Shown here in pieces: positions 8,267 to 13,624 of a stretch of DNA of 23,499 bases. Source of the stretch: a virus; the IMG/VR virus record IMGVR_UViG_3300025110_000133, positions 1-23,499 of that record. One strand, written 5' to 3'. Both the position numbers and the translations under genes were made by a program. Each line of letters opens with the position of its first letter. The stretch's first letter is position 1. The notes under the pieces are model-generated. The model saw only the letters and a program-made list of their open reading frames with translations. It had not been told where the DNA came from and made no database searches.

Positions 8267-8416
8267 TTATGCGAGGGTTGACACGCCTGTTCCAATTGGA
8301 AACGCCGCACTGTTATCCCTCGTAGGTTGTTGTACTGCCGGTGAATTAGCCAGCAATAAAAAGAGGACAGCGTAGATAGTTAAACCTAACGCTGTCCCAA
8401 ACGTGTGCCTAATCAT
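8267..8416 (-). CDS. Small membrane protein, 49 aa
   Basis: ATG 8416 to TAA 8267. The frame begins inside the last codons of the preceding gene (8-nt overlap) and ends 14 nt before the next start, a spacing typical of real compact phage genes. The product has one hydrophobic segment (GTALGLTIYAVLFLLLANS, about residues 7-25) after a short basic start, then a polar Gln/Thr/Gly tail. It could be a single-pass membrane protein or an uncleaved signal anchor. A perfect 12-bp palindrome, TTCCAATTGGAA, lies within the gene at 8290-8301. Function unknown. Confidence 0.7.
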   Translation of the reverse strand: MIRHTFGTALGLTIYAVLFLLLANSPAVQQPTRDNSAAFPIGTGVSTLA

Positions 8417-8675
8417 TACCAAAAAGAGGATGTTCTTTCTGGTGTTTAGCTAGGCGAGCCTCGCTATACATAGCTGACTCTTCTTCGTATCTTTTTTTTA
8501 GATACTTCTCATCTTTTTTATTCATTCGCACCATTTTTTTCCAGTCACCCAAGGTCATATCTCCGTATCTCATTTTGGTTGAGTCGGGACATCCTTGACC
8601 AACCATTGCCATGCCCATGCTTACAAGGACATCGCTAATGATGCCAGCTTCAATCTCTTCGTTTGTTGGTTCCAT
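8409..8675 (-). CDS. Hypothetical protein, 88 aa, charged
   Basis: Not recognised. The first half is mildly hydrophobic with methionines and glycines (IISDVLVSMGMAMVGQGCPD). The second half is strongly charged and helical (KKDEKYLKKRYEEESAMYSEARLAKHQKEH). The ATG overlaps the preceding TAA by one base (TAATG), which implies coupled translation. It belongs to the early small-gene block upstream of the RNA polymerase. In T7 this block encodes host-takeover proteins; nothing in the sequence points to a particular target. Confidence 0.75.
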   Translation of the reverse strand: MEPTNEEIEAGIISDVLVSMGMAMVGQGCPDSTKMRYGDMTLGDWKKMVRMNKKDEKYLKKRYEEESAMYSEARLAKHQKEHPLFGND

Positions 8676-8950
8676 TAGTCAGGCTCACAGGTAGTTCGGA
8701 AGTCTTGGAGATATGCAACAGGTGTCCCTGTTGGTGCTTCTTCCTTCCTTAATTCAAGTTCGTTCTCAGTAATACACCAAGTACCGCACTTGTTCCCGTT
8801 GCTATCTCTAATGGATTGTTCACCTTCTCCCAGGTAGGAGTGAAGGTTATCCCATTGCCCCATAGTGGCGAGCTTGTGAAGAATCCGACTGAGTTCGCTT
8901 CTCTCTGTGAAGGCAGCGTTGTCAGTCTCAAGAGTAAGAGTGAGTTTCAT
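8675..8950 (-). CDS. Hypothetical early protein, 91 aa
   Basis: The protein opens MKLTLTLETDNAAF, a start I associate with small cyanophage early proteins, but I know no function. It has alternating strands and helices, a Cys pair (NKCGTWC) in the middle and an acidic helical stretch (ENELELRKEEA). No signal peptide or membrane segment is present. The ATG directly follows the TAA of the 47-residue membrane-protein gene, and its own stop overlaps the next start by one base. It is therefore cotranslated with both neighbours. A GGAG sits 13 nt upstream, rather far for a normal ribosome site. Confidence 0.75.
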   Translation of the reverse strand: MKLTLTLETDNAAFTERSELSRILHKLATMGQWDNLHSYLGEGEQSIRDSNGNKCGTWCITENELELRKEEAPTGTPVAYLQDFRTTCEPD

Positions 8951-9094
8951 TTAGAACAAAACTCCAAGAATAAAAACTACAGCTAAGACAACAGCCAAAG
9001 AATTTAATTGTTCTTTAATTGGTCTTAGTTCTTCTAACTCAGAAAGAAGGGTATTCTTGTCTTCTGTTAGTGATGCAATAGTGTCTCTTGCCAC
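8951..9094 (-). CDS. Tail-anchored small membrane protein, 47 aa
   Basis: GTG 9094 to TAA 8951. The cytoplasmic part (ARDTIASLTEDKNTLLSELEELRPIKEQLN) is a charged coiled-coil-like helix. The C-terminal 17 residues (SLAVVLAVVFILGVLF) form one hydrophobic segment that ends the protein, which is tail-anchor topology. The stop abuts the next ATG with no gap. There is no Shine-Dalgarno, but a TCCCACCA word lies about 20 nt upstream of the GTG. Possible roles include superinfection exclusion or a lysis accessory; the sequence does not choose between them. Confidence 0.7.
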   Translation of the reverse strand: MARDTIASLTEDKNTLLSELEELRPIKEQLNSLAVVLAVVFILGVLF

Positions 9095-9121
9095 GATAAA
9101 TAAATAAAATGGTGGGATTTG

Positions 9122-9158
9122 TGAGGGAGTGAGTCCCTCATCTAACCCCGAAGGGCTA
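9122..9158 (-). promoter_or_regulatory. Twin hairpins between early genes (UUCG hairpin plus GAGGGA hairpin)
   Basis: In the minus-strand transcript, a hairpin at 9158-9143 has a six-pair stem (TAGCCC/GGGTTA) closed by a C(UUCG)G tetraloop. One pair is G-U, which forms only in minus-strand RNA; the plus strand would have an A-C mismatch. Next comes a seven-pair hairpin at 9140-9122 (TGAGGGA, loop CTCAC, TCCCTCA). No U-run follows, so an intrinsic terminator is not clearly supported. An RNase processing or mRNA-stabilising role is possible. It sits between the 103-residue gene (stop at 9169) and the GTG at 9094. Confidence 0.65.
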
Positions 9159-9168
9159 GAGGAGAGAG

Positions 9169-9480
9169 TCAGACCGCTTGCAATTCGTCAGCTTTACCAG
9201 CGACACAACTGCAATGATCTCTGACAACTATCCAAACCATCTCATTAATGATTTGGTCGATAGTTCCATTATTCTTGCTCAAGTCTTCCAGAAGTGATTC
9301 CCCATAAATACCGTCAAGGTAAGCTTCAATTTCTACTTGGTGTTCATTGAAAAATTTCTTTGTCTCCCAGTAGTAAATAAAACCATTGACTCCCATTTCG
9401 CACCCATGTTGGGCAACGTCTCGGCACTCATCAATAGAATCAAATCTTTCTTCTAGTGCAAGAAATAAAGGTGAAAGCAT
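9169..9480 (-). CDS. Hypothetical early protein, 103 aa
   Basis: The start at ATG 9480 is preferred because GAGG lies 5 nt upstream. An in-frame start further upstream (9543) would run through the intergenic hairpins and give a low-complexity leader. The protein is acidic and helical: LFLALEERFDSIDECRDVAQHGCEMGVNGFIYYWET, then a helix with EHQVEIEAYLDGIYGESLLEDLSKN, then a C-terminal IINEMVWIVVRDHCSCVAGKADEL. No motif is recognised; five cysteines including CSC are present, but the spacing is not a standard zinc site. It is the second gene of the early block. Confidence 0.75.
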   Translation of the reverse strand: MLSPLFLALEERFDSIDECRDVAQHGCEMGVNGFIYYWETKKFFNEHQVEIEAYLDGIYGESLLEDLSKNNGTIDQIINEMVWIVVRDHCSCVAGKADELQAV

Positions 9481-9502
9481 AATGCCTCTTTGTGGTGGGT
9501 CG

Positions 9503-9518
9503 TCCCTCTTTTGAGGGA
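9503..9518 (-). promoter_or_regulatory. Six-pair hairpin TCCCTC-AAAA-GAGGGA
   Basis: A perfect inverted repeat with a four-base loop lies between the 71- and 103-residue genes. It directly follows the tRNA-like fold (9521-9568) in transcript order and precedes an ACCCACCAC word at 9500-9492. Its stem sequence is the same GAGGGA/TCCCTC pair as the hairpin at 9122-9140, with the arms in the opposite order. No T-run follows. It may be an RNA processing or stability element. Confidence 0.6.
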
Positions 9519-9520
9519 AT

Positions 9521-9568
9521 GACGAGGAATGGAGTTGAACCATTCCCTAAGCCTGGTTACTTATCGTC
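9521..9568 (-). ncRNA. tRNA-like three-way junction (possible TLS or attP relic)
   Basis: All 48 nt fold with a single unpaired junction base. The outer stem is GACGA/TCGTC (5 pairs). The first hairpin is TAAG/CTTA with an 8-nt loop. The second hairpin is GGAATGG/CCATTCC (7 pairs) with loop TTCAACT, which fits the tRNA T-loop consensus TTCRANY. The T-arm hairpin and outer stem abut without a gap, giving a 12-pair helix, the length of a tRNA acceptor plus T stem. There is no anticodon arm and no CCA; the next bases are ATTCC. The stop codon of the 71-residue gene (9559-9557) lies in the first loop. It may be a structured mRNA element or the tRNA 3' half carried by an attachment site. Confidence 0.45.
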
Positions 9569-9772
9569 TTTGTCCTGGTCCATCTTCATGGTTTCTTCCA
9601 GGTCGCATGCTGCATCCAATAACTCCATTAAGAACCCTTGGTGCATGTCGTTCATCTTGTCCCAGTCTTCCTCTGTCGTTACCTTCCTTAGTTCCTTGAG
9701 AGCATCAACTACTTTCTCGGCATCCTCTAAGGCGTAACCAACTTGACTAAGACCGTCCCTTACTGACTTCAT
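9557..9772 (-). CDS. First early protein, 71 aa, acidic helical
   Basis: The product is very acidic and wholly helical (EDAEKVVDALKELRKVTTEEDWDKMNDMHQ..., ending DLEETMKMDQDKDDK), with no membrane segment or known motif. An in-frame ATG at 9799 would give 80 residues. However, that ATG overlaps the -10 box of the promoter at 9798-9825, so a transcript from this promoter would not contain it. ATG 9772 is therefore chosen. Small acidic early proteins in T7-like phages often inhibit host enzymes or mimic DNA; that is only an analogy here. Confidence 0.7.
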   Translation of the reverse strand: MKSVRDGLSQVGYALEDAEKVVDALKELRKVTTEEDWDKMNDMHQGFLMELLDAACDLEETMKMDQDKDDK

Positions 9773-9780
9773 AATGAATT

Positions 9781-9789
9781 GTGGTGGGT
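9781..9789 (-). repeat. ACCCACCAC leader word (copy in first early leader)
   Basis: The nonamer ACCCACCAC (minus strand) occurs exactly four times: 9781-9789, 9492-9500, 1768-1776 and 10238-10246. Near-copies (T/A-CCCACC) lie at 8259-8266, 9110-9117 and 10120-10127. Five of the seven are 9-23 nt upstream of minus-strand start codons (9772, 9480, 9094, 8252, 1767), often where no Shine-Dalgarno is present. It is not complementary to the anti-Shine-Dalgarno sequence. It may be a leader or translation element, or a protein-binding site. Confidence 0.55.
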
Positions 9790-9797
9790 ACTCCTTC

Positions 9798-9825
9798 ATT
9801 ATATCAGATCTTAGTAGTTTTTCAA
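9798..9825 (-). promoter_or_regulatory. Sigma70-like early promoter
   Basis: On the minus strand, TTGAAA (9825-9820) and a perfect TATAAT (9803-9798) are separated by 16 bp. This is the best bacterial promoter match I see in the window, and it points into the early gene block. Transcription would start near 9791, giving a short leader containing ACCCACCAC before ATG 9772. Host RNA polymerase is the likely user, as for T7 early promoters. Confidence 0.65.
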
Positions 9826-9972
9826 TACCAACTGATATTAGATAGTTCTTTGCGGCTACAAACTAAAAGGAATACAACCCTCTGAAACTGTCCAGATTTC
9901 GACCTGATAGCCTTGCTTAACTGCTTATATGACAGTTATACCACCTAGTGATACCAACCGATTAGACCCCCT

Positions 9973-10010
9973 CCCCCCTTATTTGGACACGATTTGGACA
10001 CGATGGGGGG
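9973..10010. repeat. 11-bp tandem repeat flanked by C6 and G6
   Basis: ATTTGGACACG is repeated perfectly at 9981-9991 and 9992-10002, then AT. A run of six C (9973-9978) lies on the left and six G (10005-10010) on the right. The flanks can pair to close a hairpin whose loop carries both repeats. One turn of helix per unit is typical of protein-binding iterons. Confidence 0.6.
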
Positions 10011-10064
10011 TATCGATCTAGTTCTTACATAACGATTACCCCTTCACATTTTTCCGATAAAAAT

Positions 10065-10116
10065 GGGATCTGTGAGGATCTAATAGATATCTAATAGGGG
10101 GGATCTGGCGGGATCT
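10065..10116. repeat. Phased GGATCT words
   Basis: GGATCT begins at 10066, 10076, 10101 and 10111, which is two pairs each spaced 10 bp and 35 bp apart. Two CTAATAG words (10080 and 10091) lie between the pairs, 11 bp apart. Helical phasing suggests a protein-binding array or curved DNA. Confidence 0.5.
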
Positions 10117-10226
10117 TATAGGTGGGATAAGGAGTAACTTCTATTCATATATGGACAGTTAGTGATAGTAAGGGATTTGGGGAGTAGAATTTAGGGTAGT
10201 TAGTCTTGTACCAGTGAGGCTAATAG

Positions 10227-10254
10227 GGGGTCTTCCTGTGGTGGGTGAGACCCC
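10227..10254. promoter_or_regulatory. Seven-pair hairpin with CCCACCAC in its loop
   Basis: GGGGTCT (10227-10233) pairs with AGACCCC (10248-10254) around a 14-nt loop. On the minus strand the loop carries ACCCACCAC. It lies 41 nt upstream of the small terminase ATG. It may act as an operator or leader element for either arm, or a weak terminator; no T-run follows on either strand. Confidence 0.5.
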
Positions 10255-10295
10255 TGCCAAAACATGTGTATGATTAGAGAAAATACTGAGAGATT

Positions 10296-10532
10296 ATGTC
10301 TAGGAAGAATACGACAGAGGTATTGGGGGATTTACATGCAGGATTAGCTGAGTGGTTTATGGATAAGTTAGTGTCTGGGGAGATGACGGTAGCAGATGTG
10401 AATGTGCTCAGACAGTTTTTGAAAGATAATCAGATCAGTGCGCAGCCAGTGGAAGGTACTGCGTTTGGAGATCTAGCGAAACAGTTACCTGATATAGAGA
10501 ATGTCGTAGCATTTAAGAAGAAGAGGGCTTGA
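10296..10532 (+). CDS. Putative small terminase subunit (T7 gp18-like)
   Basis: The product is 78 residues (T7 gp18: 89) and lies 4 nt upstream of the large terminase gene, the usual pairing. The N-terminus (DLHAGLAEWFMDKLVSGEMTVADVNVLRQFLKDNQI) is helical, with the 'ADVN-LRQFLKDN-I' pattern typical of podophage small terminases. The C-terminus is basic (AFKKKRA). The small subunit recognises phage DNA and regulates the ATPase/nuclease subunit at packaging. A purine stretch, GAGAG, lies just before the ATG. The assignment relies on position, length and the helix pattern. Confidence 0.78.
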   Translation: MSRKNTTEVLGDLHAGLAEWFMDKLVSGEMTVADVNVLRQFLKDNQISAQPVEGTAFGDLAKQLPDIENVVAFKKKRA

Positions 10533-10536
10533 GTAA

Positions 10537-12267
10537 GTGAAAGAGAAGTGGGTGCAGCTACCTGATCAGTTCAGGGATGACTTTAGGTACTTTTTAGTTG
10601 TCGTCTGGAAGCATTTACAGCTTCCTAATCCCACACCTGTTCAGTTAGACATAGCTGAATACATGCAGGATGGACCAAAGAGGAGGATTATTGAAGCTTT
10701 TAGGGGAGTTGGTAAGAGTTGGATGGCAGCAGCTTATGTTTTATGGCTGCTAAGGAATGATCCACAGAAGAAGATCATGGTTGTATCTGCCAGCAAGATG
10801 CGAGCAGATGACTTTGCACAGTTTTGTTTAAGGCTGATTAGGGAGATGGAGATATTGAAGTGCTTAGAACCAGATAGAGATGAGCAAAGAAGTGCAAGTA
10901 ATAGGTTTGATGTAAGACCAGCGACACCAGATCAGTCACCATCTGTTAAATCTGTCGGTATTTTTGGACAGCTTACTGGTAGTAGGGCTGATTTAATACT
11001 GAGTGATGACGCTGAAGTTCCTAATACAGCTTGGACAGTAGGGATGAGAGAGAAATTATTGTTATCTGTCGGAGAATTTAATGCAATTCTGAAACCAGGA
11101 GGAGAAATTATGTTCCTGGGTACACCTCAGACGGAAGAAAGTATCTATAACAAGCTGCAAACAAAAGGATATGAATGTCGTATTTGGCCTTCAAGGTATC
11201 CAAAGAAACCTGAGAAGTATGGGAATGCACTAGCTCCGATGATATTGGAGCAGTGTTCAGAGAAAAAGAATCATCCAACAGATCCTGACCGCTTTAGTGA
11301 GATTGATTTATTAGAAAGGGAGTCTAGTTATGGAAAGTCGCAATTCACACTTCAGTTTCAATTAGATACAACCCTTAGTGATTTAGATCGCTTCCCTTTA
11401 AGGCTGTCAGATCTAGTAGTAATGGAATTAAATCAAGATGCACCAGAGAAAATTGTTTGGTCATCTGGTGCTGAGTATCGAATTAGTGATTTACCTGCTG
11501 TTGGGTTTAGTGGAGATTATTATCACAGGCCAGCTTTTATACATGGGCAATGGATTGAGTTCCAAGGTTGTGTGATGTTTGTCGATCCTTCAGGTAAGGG
11601 TCTGGATGAAACAGCTTATGCAATTGTCGCTCATCTCAACGGTAATTTATTTGTCTTAGAGGTCGGTTCATTCCGTGAAGGTTATACGGAACCTGTTCTA
11701 AGAGGTATAGCAGAAGCTGCAAAGCGTAGGAAGGTTAAGTTAATCCTCTTGGAAGATCAATTTGGTCAAGGCATGATGGAGAGCCTTTTAAAGCCATACC
11801 TTCGAGATATCTATCCCTGCACTGTTGAACCGACTAGGAGCAATGTTCAGAAAGAGAGAAGGATTATTAATGCTTTAGAGCCAGTATTAAATCAACATCG
11901 CTTAATAATTAATCGTTCAGTTATTGAAGATGATTCTAAAAGTAGAGGAGATGATTCAGTTGAAACTGCTTTGGCCTACCAGCTTTTCCATCAATTAACT
12001 CATCTAACTGTCGATAGAAATTGTTTACAACATGATGACAGATTGGACGCTCTAGCTAGTGCTGTCCAATACTGGAATGAATCTCTTGCTATAGATGAAA
12101 ACAGAGCAATCCAAGAACGTGCCGCTGAACTTTGGGATTTGGAGCTTGCTGCTTACAAGGGCGAAATTGAAGGTCTCCTTGATGCACAAATCCTTGGTGT
12201 ACCTCTTGAGACGGTCGGCAAAAACAACCCAAAGAACGGATGGATCGAAACCCATGGGACCCATTAA
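10537..12267 (+). CDS. Large terminase subunit (T7 gp19-like packaging ATPase-nuclease)
   Basis: The product is 576 residues (T7 gp19: 586), matching along its whole length. The ATPase domain has Walker A AFRGVGKS (54-61), a KKIMVVSASK block, the PSVKSVGIFGQLTGSRAD block (about 135-151), Walker B LILSDDAE (153-160) and the FLGTPQTE coupling motif (193-200). The RNase H-like nuclease shows Asp350 (FVDPSGKGLDET), acidic EDQFG (406-410) and the HDDRLDALA motif (499-507). It powers DNA packaging and cuts concatemers at the portal. The GTG at 10537 is chosen because it follows the small-subunit stop by 4 nt and fits the family N-terminus. The gene is opposite in strand to the replication and tail genes. 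Confidence 0.96.
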   Translation: MKEKWVQLPDQFRDDFRYFLVVVWKHLQLPNPTPVQLDIAEYMQDGPKRRIIEAFRGVGKSWMAAAYVLWLLRNDPQKKIMVVSASKMRADDFAQFCLRLIREMEILKCLEPDRDEQRSASNRFDVRPATPDQSPSVKSVGIFGQLTGSRADLILSDDAEVPNTAWTVGMREKLLLSVGEFNAILKPGGEIMFLGTPQTEESIYNKLQTKGYECRIWPSRYPKKPEKYGNALAPMILEQCSEKKNHPTDPDRFSEIDLLERESSYGKSQFTLQFQLDTTLSDLDRFPLRLSDLVVMELNQDAPEKIVWSSGAEYRISDLPAVGFSGDYYHRPAFIHGQWIEFQGCVMFVDPSGKGLDETAYAIVAHLNGNLFVLEVGSFREGYTEPVLRGIAEAAKRRKVKLILLEDQFGQGMMESLLKPYLRDIYPCTVEPTRSNVQKERRIINALEPVLNQHRLIINRSVIEDDSKSRGDDSVETALAYQLFHQLTHLTVDRNCLQHDDRLDALASAVQYWNESLAIDENRAIQERAAELWDLELAAYKGEIEGLLDAQILGVPLETVGKNNPKNGWIETHGTH

Positions 12268-12466
12268 ATACGAACCTAGAGGATGGGTTGTGCGTATCCC
12301 TTCTTCTTTTGTTGGTTATGAGTCTGTGTGTGTTGGAGGCTTCCAGACAGTTGTAATTGCAGAGACTCCTGACTCAGCTATGGATATTGCAGCTAATTCA
12401 GATGTATGGGAACAGTTAGATTTCCCTGTTGATAGTTTCCACGTCTTTCCACAAGATCCTCGCTAG
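12254..12466 (+). CDS. Hypothetical protein, 70 aa
   Basis: The ATG at 12254 lies inside the last codons of the large terminase gene (14-nt overlap). A longer in-frame start at 12095 would read through terminase sequence and looks unlike protein. The product is a compact beta-like protein (IKYEPRGWVVRIPSSFVGYESVCVGGFQTVVIAETPDSAMDIAANSD), consistent with an alpha-beta fold. No motif, signal or membrane segment is seen. Its TAG shares a CTAG palindrome with the stop of the antisense gene that follows. Confidence 0.65.
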   Translation: MGPIKYEPRGWVVRIPSSFVGYESVCVGGFQTVVIAETPDSAMDIAANSDVWEQLDFPVDSFHVFPQDPR

Positions 12467-12639
12467 ATTCTCCAGTTACGATTACGCTCTGGATGATGAC
12501 CAGCGACAGTCTTTTCTAACTTATTAAGCCGGTTAAATAATTCTCTTGTATCTCTATCTCTACGATTACTTACATTGCTAAGTGACATGATGAATACACT
12601 GGCTGTTGCACCAATAATTGCTGCTGTAATCTCTGCCAC
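12463..12639 (-). CDS. Small membrane protein, 58 aa, antisense within the terminase module
   Basis: GTG 12639 to TAG 12463. The N-terminal segment (ITAAIIGATASVFIMSLSNV, residues 4-23) is a single membrane span. It is followed by an arginine-rich coiled coil (NRRDRDTRELFNRLNKLEKTVAG) and a basic tail, so N-out/C-in topology is likely. The composition and clean frame look like a real phage gene rather than a chance frame. No competing plus-strand gene occupies 12467-12691. It converges on the 70-residue gene with a 4-nt overlap and diverges from the holin-like gene. It could be a holin-type or superinfection protein; unproven. No Shine-Dalgarno is visible before the GTG. Confidence 0.65.
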   Translation of the reverse strand: MAEITAAIIGATASVFIMSLSNVSNRRDRDTRELFNRLNKLEKTVAGHHPERNRNWRI

Positions 12640-12691
12640 TGTTCAAAATAACAAATTATGTCTAGTGTAAGACGGCCTACCACTGAATTTC

Positions 12692-13120
12692 ATGGAAGAA
12701 AAACCAGCAACTGATCAAAAGAAAAAGAATCCTTTGCAAAAATTGAAAGAAGGATTAGATGATCAGCAAGAACAGTTACAAGTTCTTTCTACATTTGTCA
12801 GATTGGGAGTTGTAGTTTGGTCGGGGTTTATATTAACACTTAATTATGTAACTATCCCAGGATTAGGGGAGCAAGAAAGAATAGATCCAACCTTCATAGC
12901 TTCAGTGTTTACAGGGGCTTTGGCCAGTTTTGGATTGGAGACTGCAAAGAAAAGAGGAGATGGAACTTACAAAGCTGATGAAGAGAAAAAGAAAGCAGAA
13001 GGTGGTGTTCCTTATCAAATAGTAAGGATTGAAACTCCTGTTAAACTAATACCAGTCGAACCAAGAATCGATCCGATTTCTGGTAAAGAAATAGATCCAC
13101 AGACAGGAAAACTTAAATGA
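12692..13120 (+). CDS. Two-TM holin-like protein, 142 aa
   Basis: A charged N-terminal helix (about residues 1-30, with QKKKNPLQKLKEGLDDQQEQL) leads into a hydrophobic segment (VRLGVVVWSGFILTLNYVTI, about 38-57) and a second, weaker one (PTFIASVFTGALASFGLE, about 68-85). A Lys/Glu-rich stretch and a Pro-rich C-terminal tail (KLIPVEPRIDPISGKEIDP) follow. Similar two-span proteins precede secreted proteins in marine cyanophages as I recall them. Holin function is plausible from topology and from its place beside the packaging genes, but no lysin gene is present in the window. Its TGA overlaps the next ATG (ATGA). Confidence 0.75.
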   Translation: MEEKPATDQKKKNPLQKLKEGLDDQQEQLQVLSTFVRLGVVVWSGFILTLNYVTIPGLGEQERIDPTFIASVFTGALASFGLETAKKRGDGTYKADEEKKKAEGGVPYQIVRIETPVKLIPVEPRIDPISGKEIDPQTGKLK

Positions 13121-13614
13121 AGAAGCTGTTAATCCTTTTATTGTTAGCGGCACCCTGCCAAGCAGAGATCACATCCAAGCTTTCTAGCTCTACTTCTCTA
13201 ACAGTTGGAGCCAGTAGTACTCAGGCGACCAGAGTTCCTTCTACTTACGCAGTGTCGGGAACCAATATAAAGGTCAGCACTGGGGAGCATATAGGTAAGT
13301 TCACGGCTGGTTCAGCTTCAGCAGCAGCTACGCTTGATGTTGGGACGTACGAGATAAATACAGCAGGATCAGCGTTTTCGCTAACGGAAAGTTGGCAACA
13401 AGGGGACGCTATACCAGCAATAGGAAGTGGTGTAGACGTAACTAGCGGTGTAGTTGCTGATATGCCAGCTTTCGGTAGTACCACTACGATCTCAGGCGGT
13501 GTGGCTGGTACGCTTGCGGGTACTGTACTGAGTTCTGGGGTTGTTACGGTCGTAGCAGGGGGCGCAAATACTACGGCTGTAGGTCAAGTAACCAATGAAA
13601 TTACCGTACGATGA
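13117..13614 (+). CDS. Secreted Ser/Thr/Gly/Ala-rich protein, 165 aa
   Basis: A clear Sec signal peptide, MKKLLILLLLAAPCQA, is followed by EIT, with cleavage expected after Ala16. The mature part is beta-rich and low in charge (SSSTSLTVGASSTQATRVPSTYAVSGTNIKVSTG..., later TISGGVAGTLAGTVLSSGVVTVVAGG). Its repetitive V/T/G strands suggest a beta-helix or adhesin-like fold. A virion protein would not need a signal peptide, so export through the host inner membrane is implied. The gene overlaps the holin-like gene by 4 nt and heads a run of three signal-peptide genes. Function unknown. Confidence 0.75.
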   Translation: MKKLLILLLLAAPCQAEITSKLSSSTSLTVGASSTQATRVPSTYAVSGTNIKVSTGEHIGKFTAGSASAAATLDVGTYEINTAGSAFSLTESWQQGDAIPAIGSGVDVTSGVVADMPAFGSTTTISGGVAGTLAGTVLSSGVVTVVAGGANTTAVGQVTNEITVR

Positions 13615-13624
13615 AATTAATCCT

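Larger units (their letters stand above)
9826..10295. other. Divergent non-coding region between early and terminase arms
   Basis: About 470 bp without a convincing gene separate the leftward early promoter from the rightward terminase genes. Plus-strand content is unusually G-rich in its right half (runs of 4-6 G, TTTGGGGAG, TTTAGGG). It contains the 11-bp tandem repeat, C6/G6 runs, GGATCT words, two CTAATAGGGGG copies (10091-10101 and 10220-10230), two minus-strand CCCACC words and a hairpin near its right end. Control of both arms, a replication origin or a packaging site are possible; none is demonstrated. I found no clear promoter for the plus-strand genes. Confidence 0.6.

Noticed and set aside
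8290-8301. TTCCAATTGGAA palindrome as an operator
   Set aside because: It lies inside the 49-residue coding gene, is unique in the window and has no nearby promoter; kept only as a note.
8749-8931. 60-codon minus-strand frame inside the 91-residue gene
   Set aside because: Shadow of the annotated gene with atypical composition and no spacing to neighbours.
9521-9568. A complete tRNA gene
   Set aside because: Only the T-arm and acceptor-like stem fit; no anticodon loop, D-arm or CCA can be found, so it is reported as tRNA-like only.
9929-10021. 30-codon plus-strand frame in the divergent region
   Set aside because: Short, no ribosome site, and it runs across the tandem repeat and homopolymer runs; not supported as a gene.
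10271-10276. TATGAT as a -10 box for the terminase operon
   Set aside because: No -35 match at 16-18 bp; too weak to call as a promoter.
12095-12253. N-terminal extension of the 70-residue gene
   Set aside because: The sequence is the shifted reading of the large terminase C-terminus; ATG 12254 gives a compact overlap instead.
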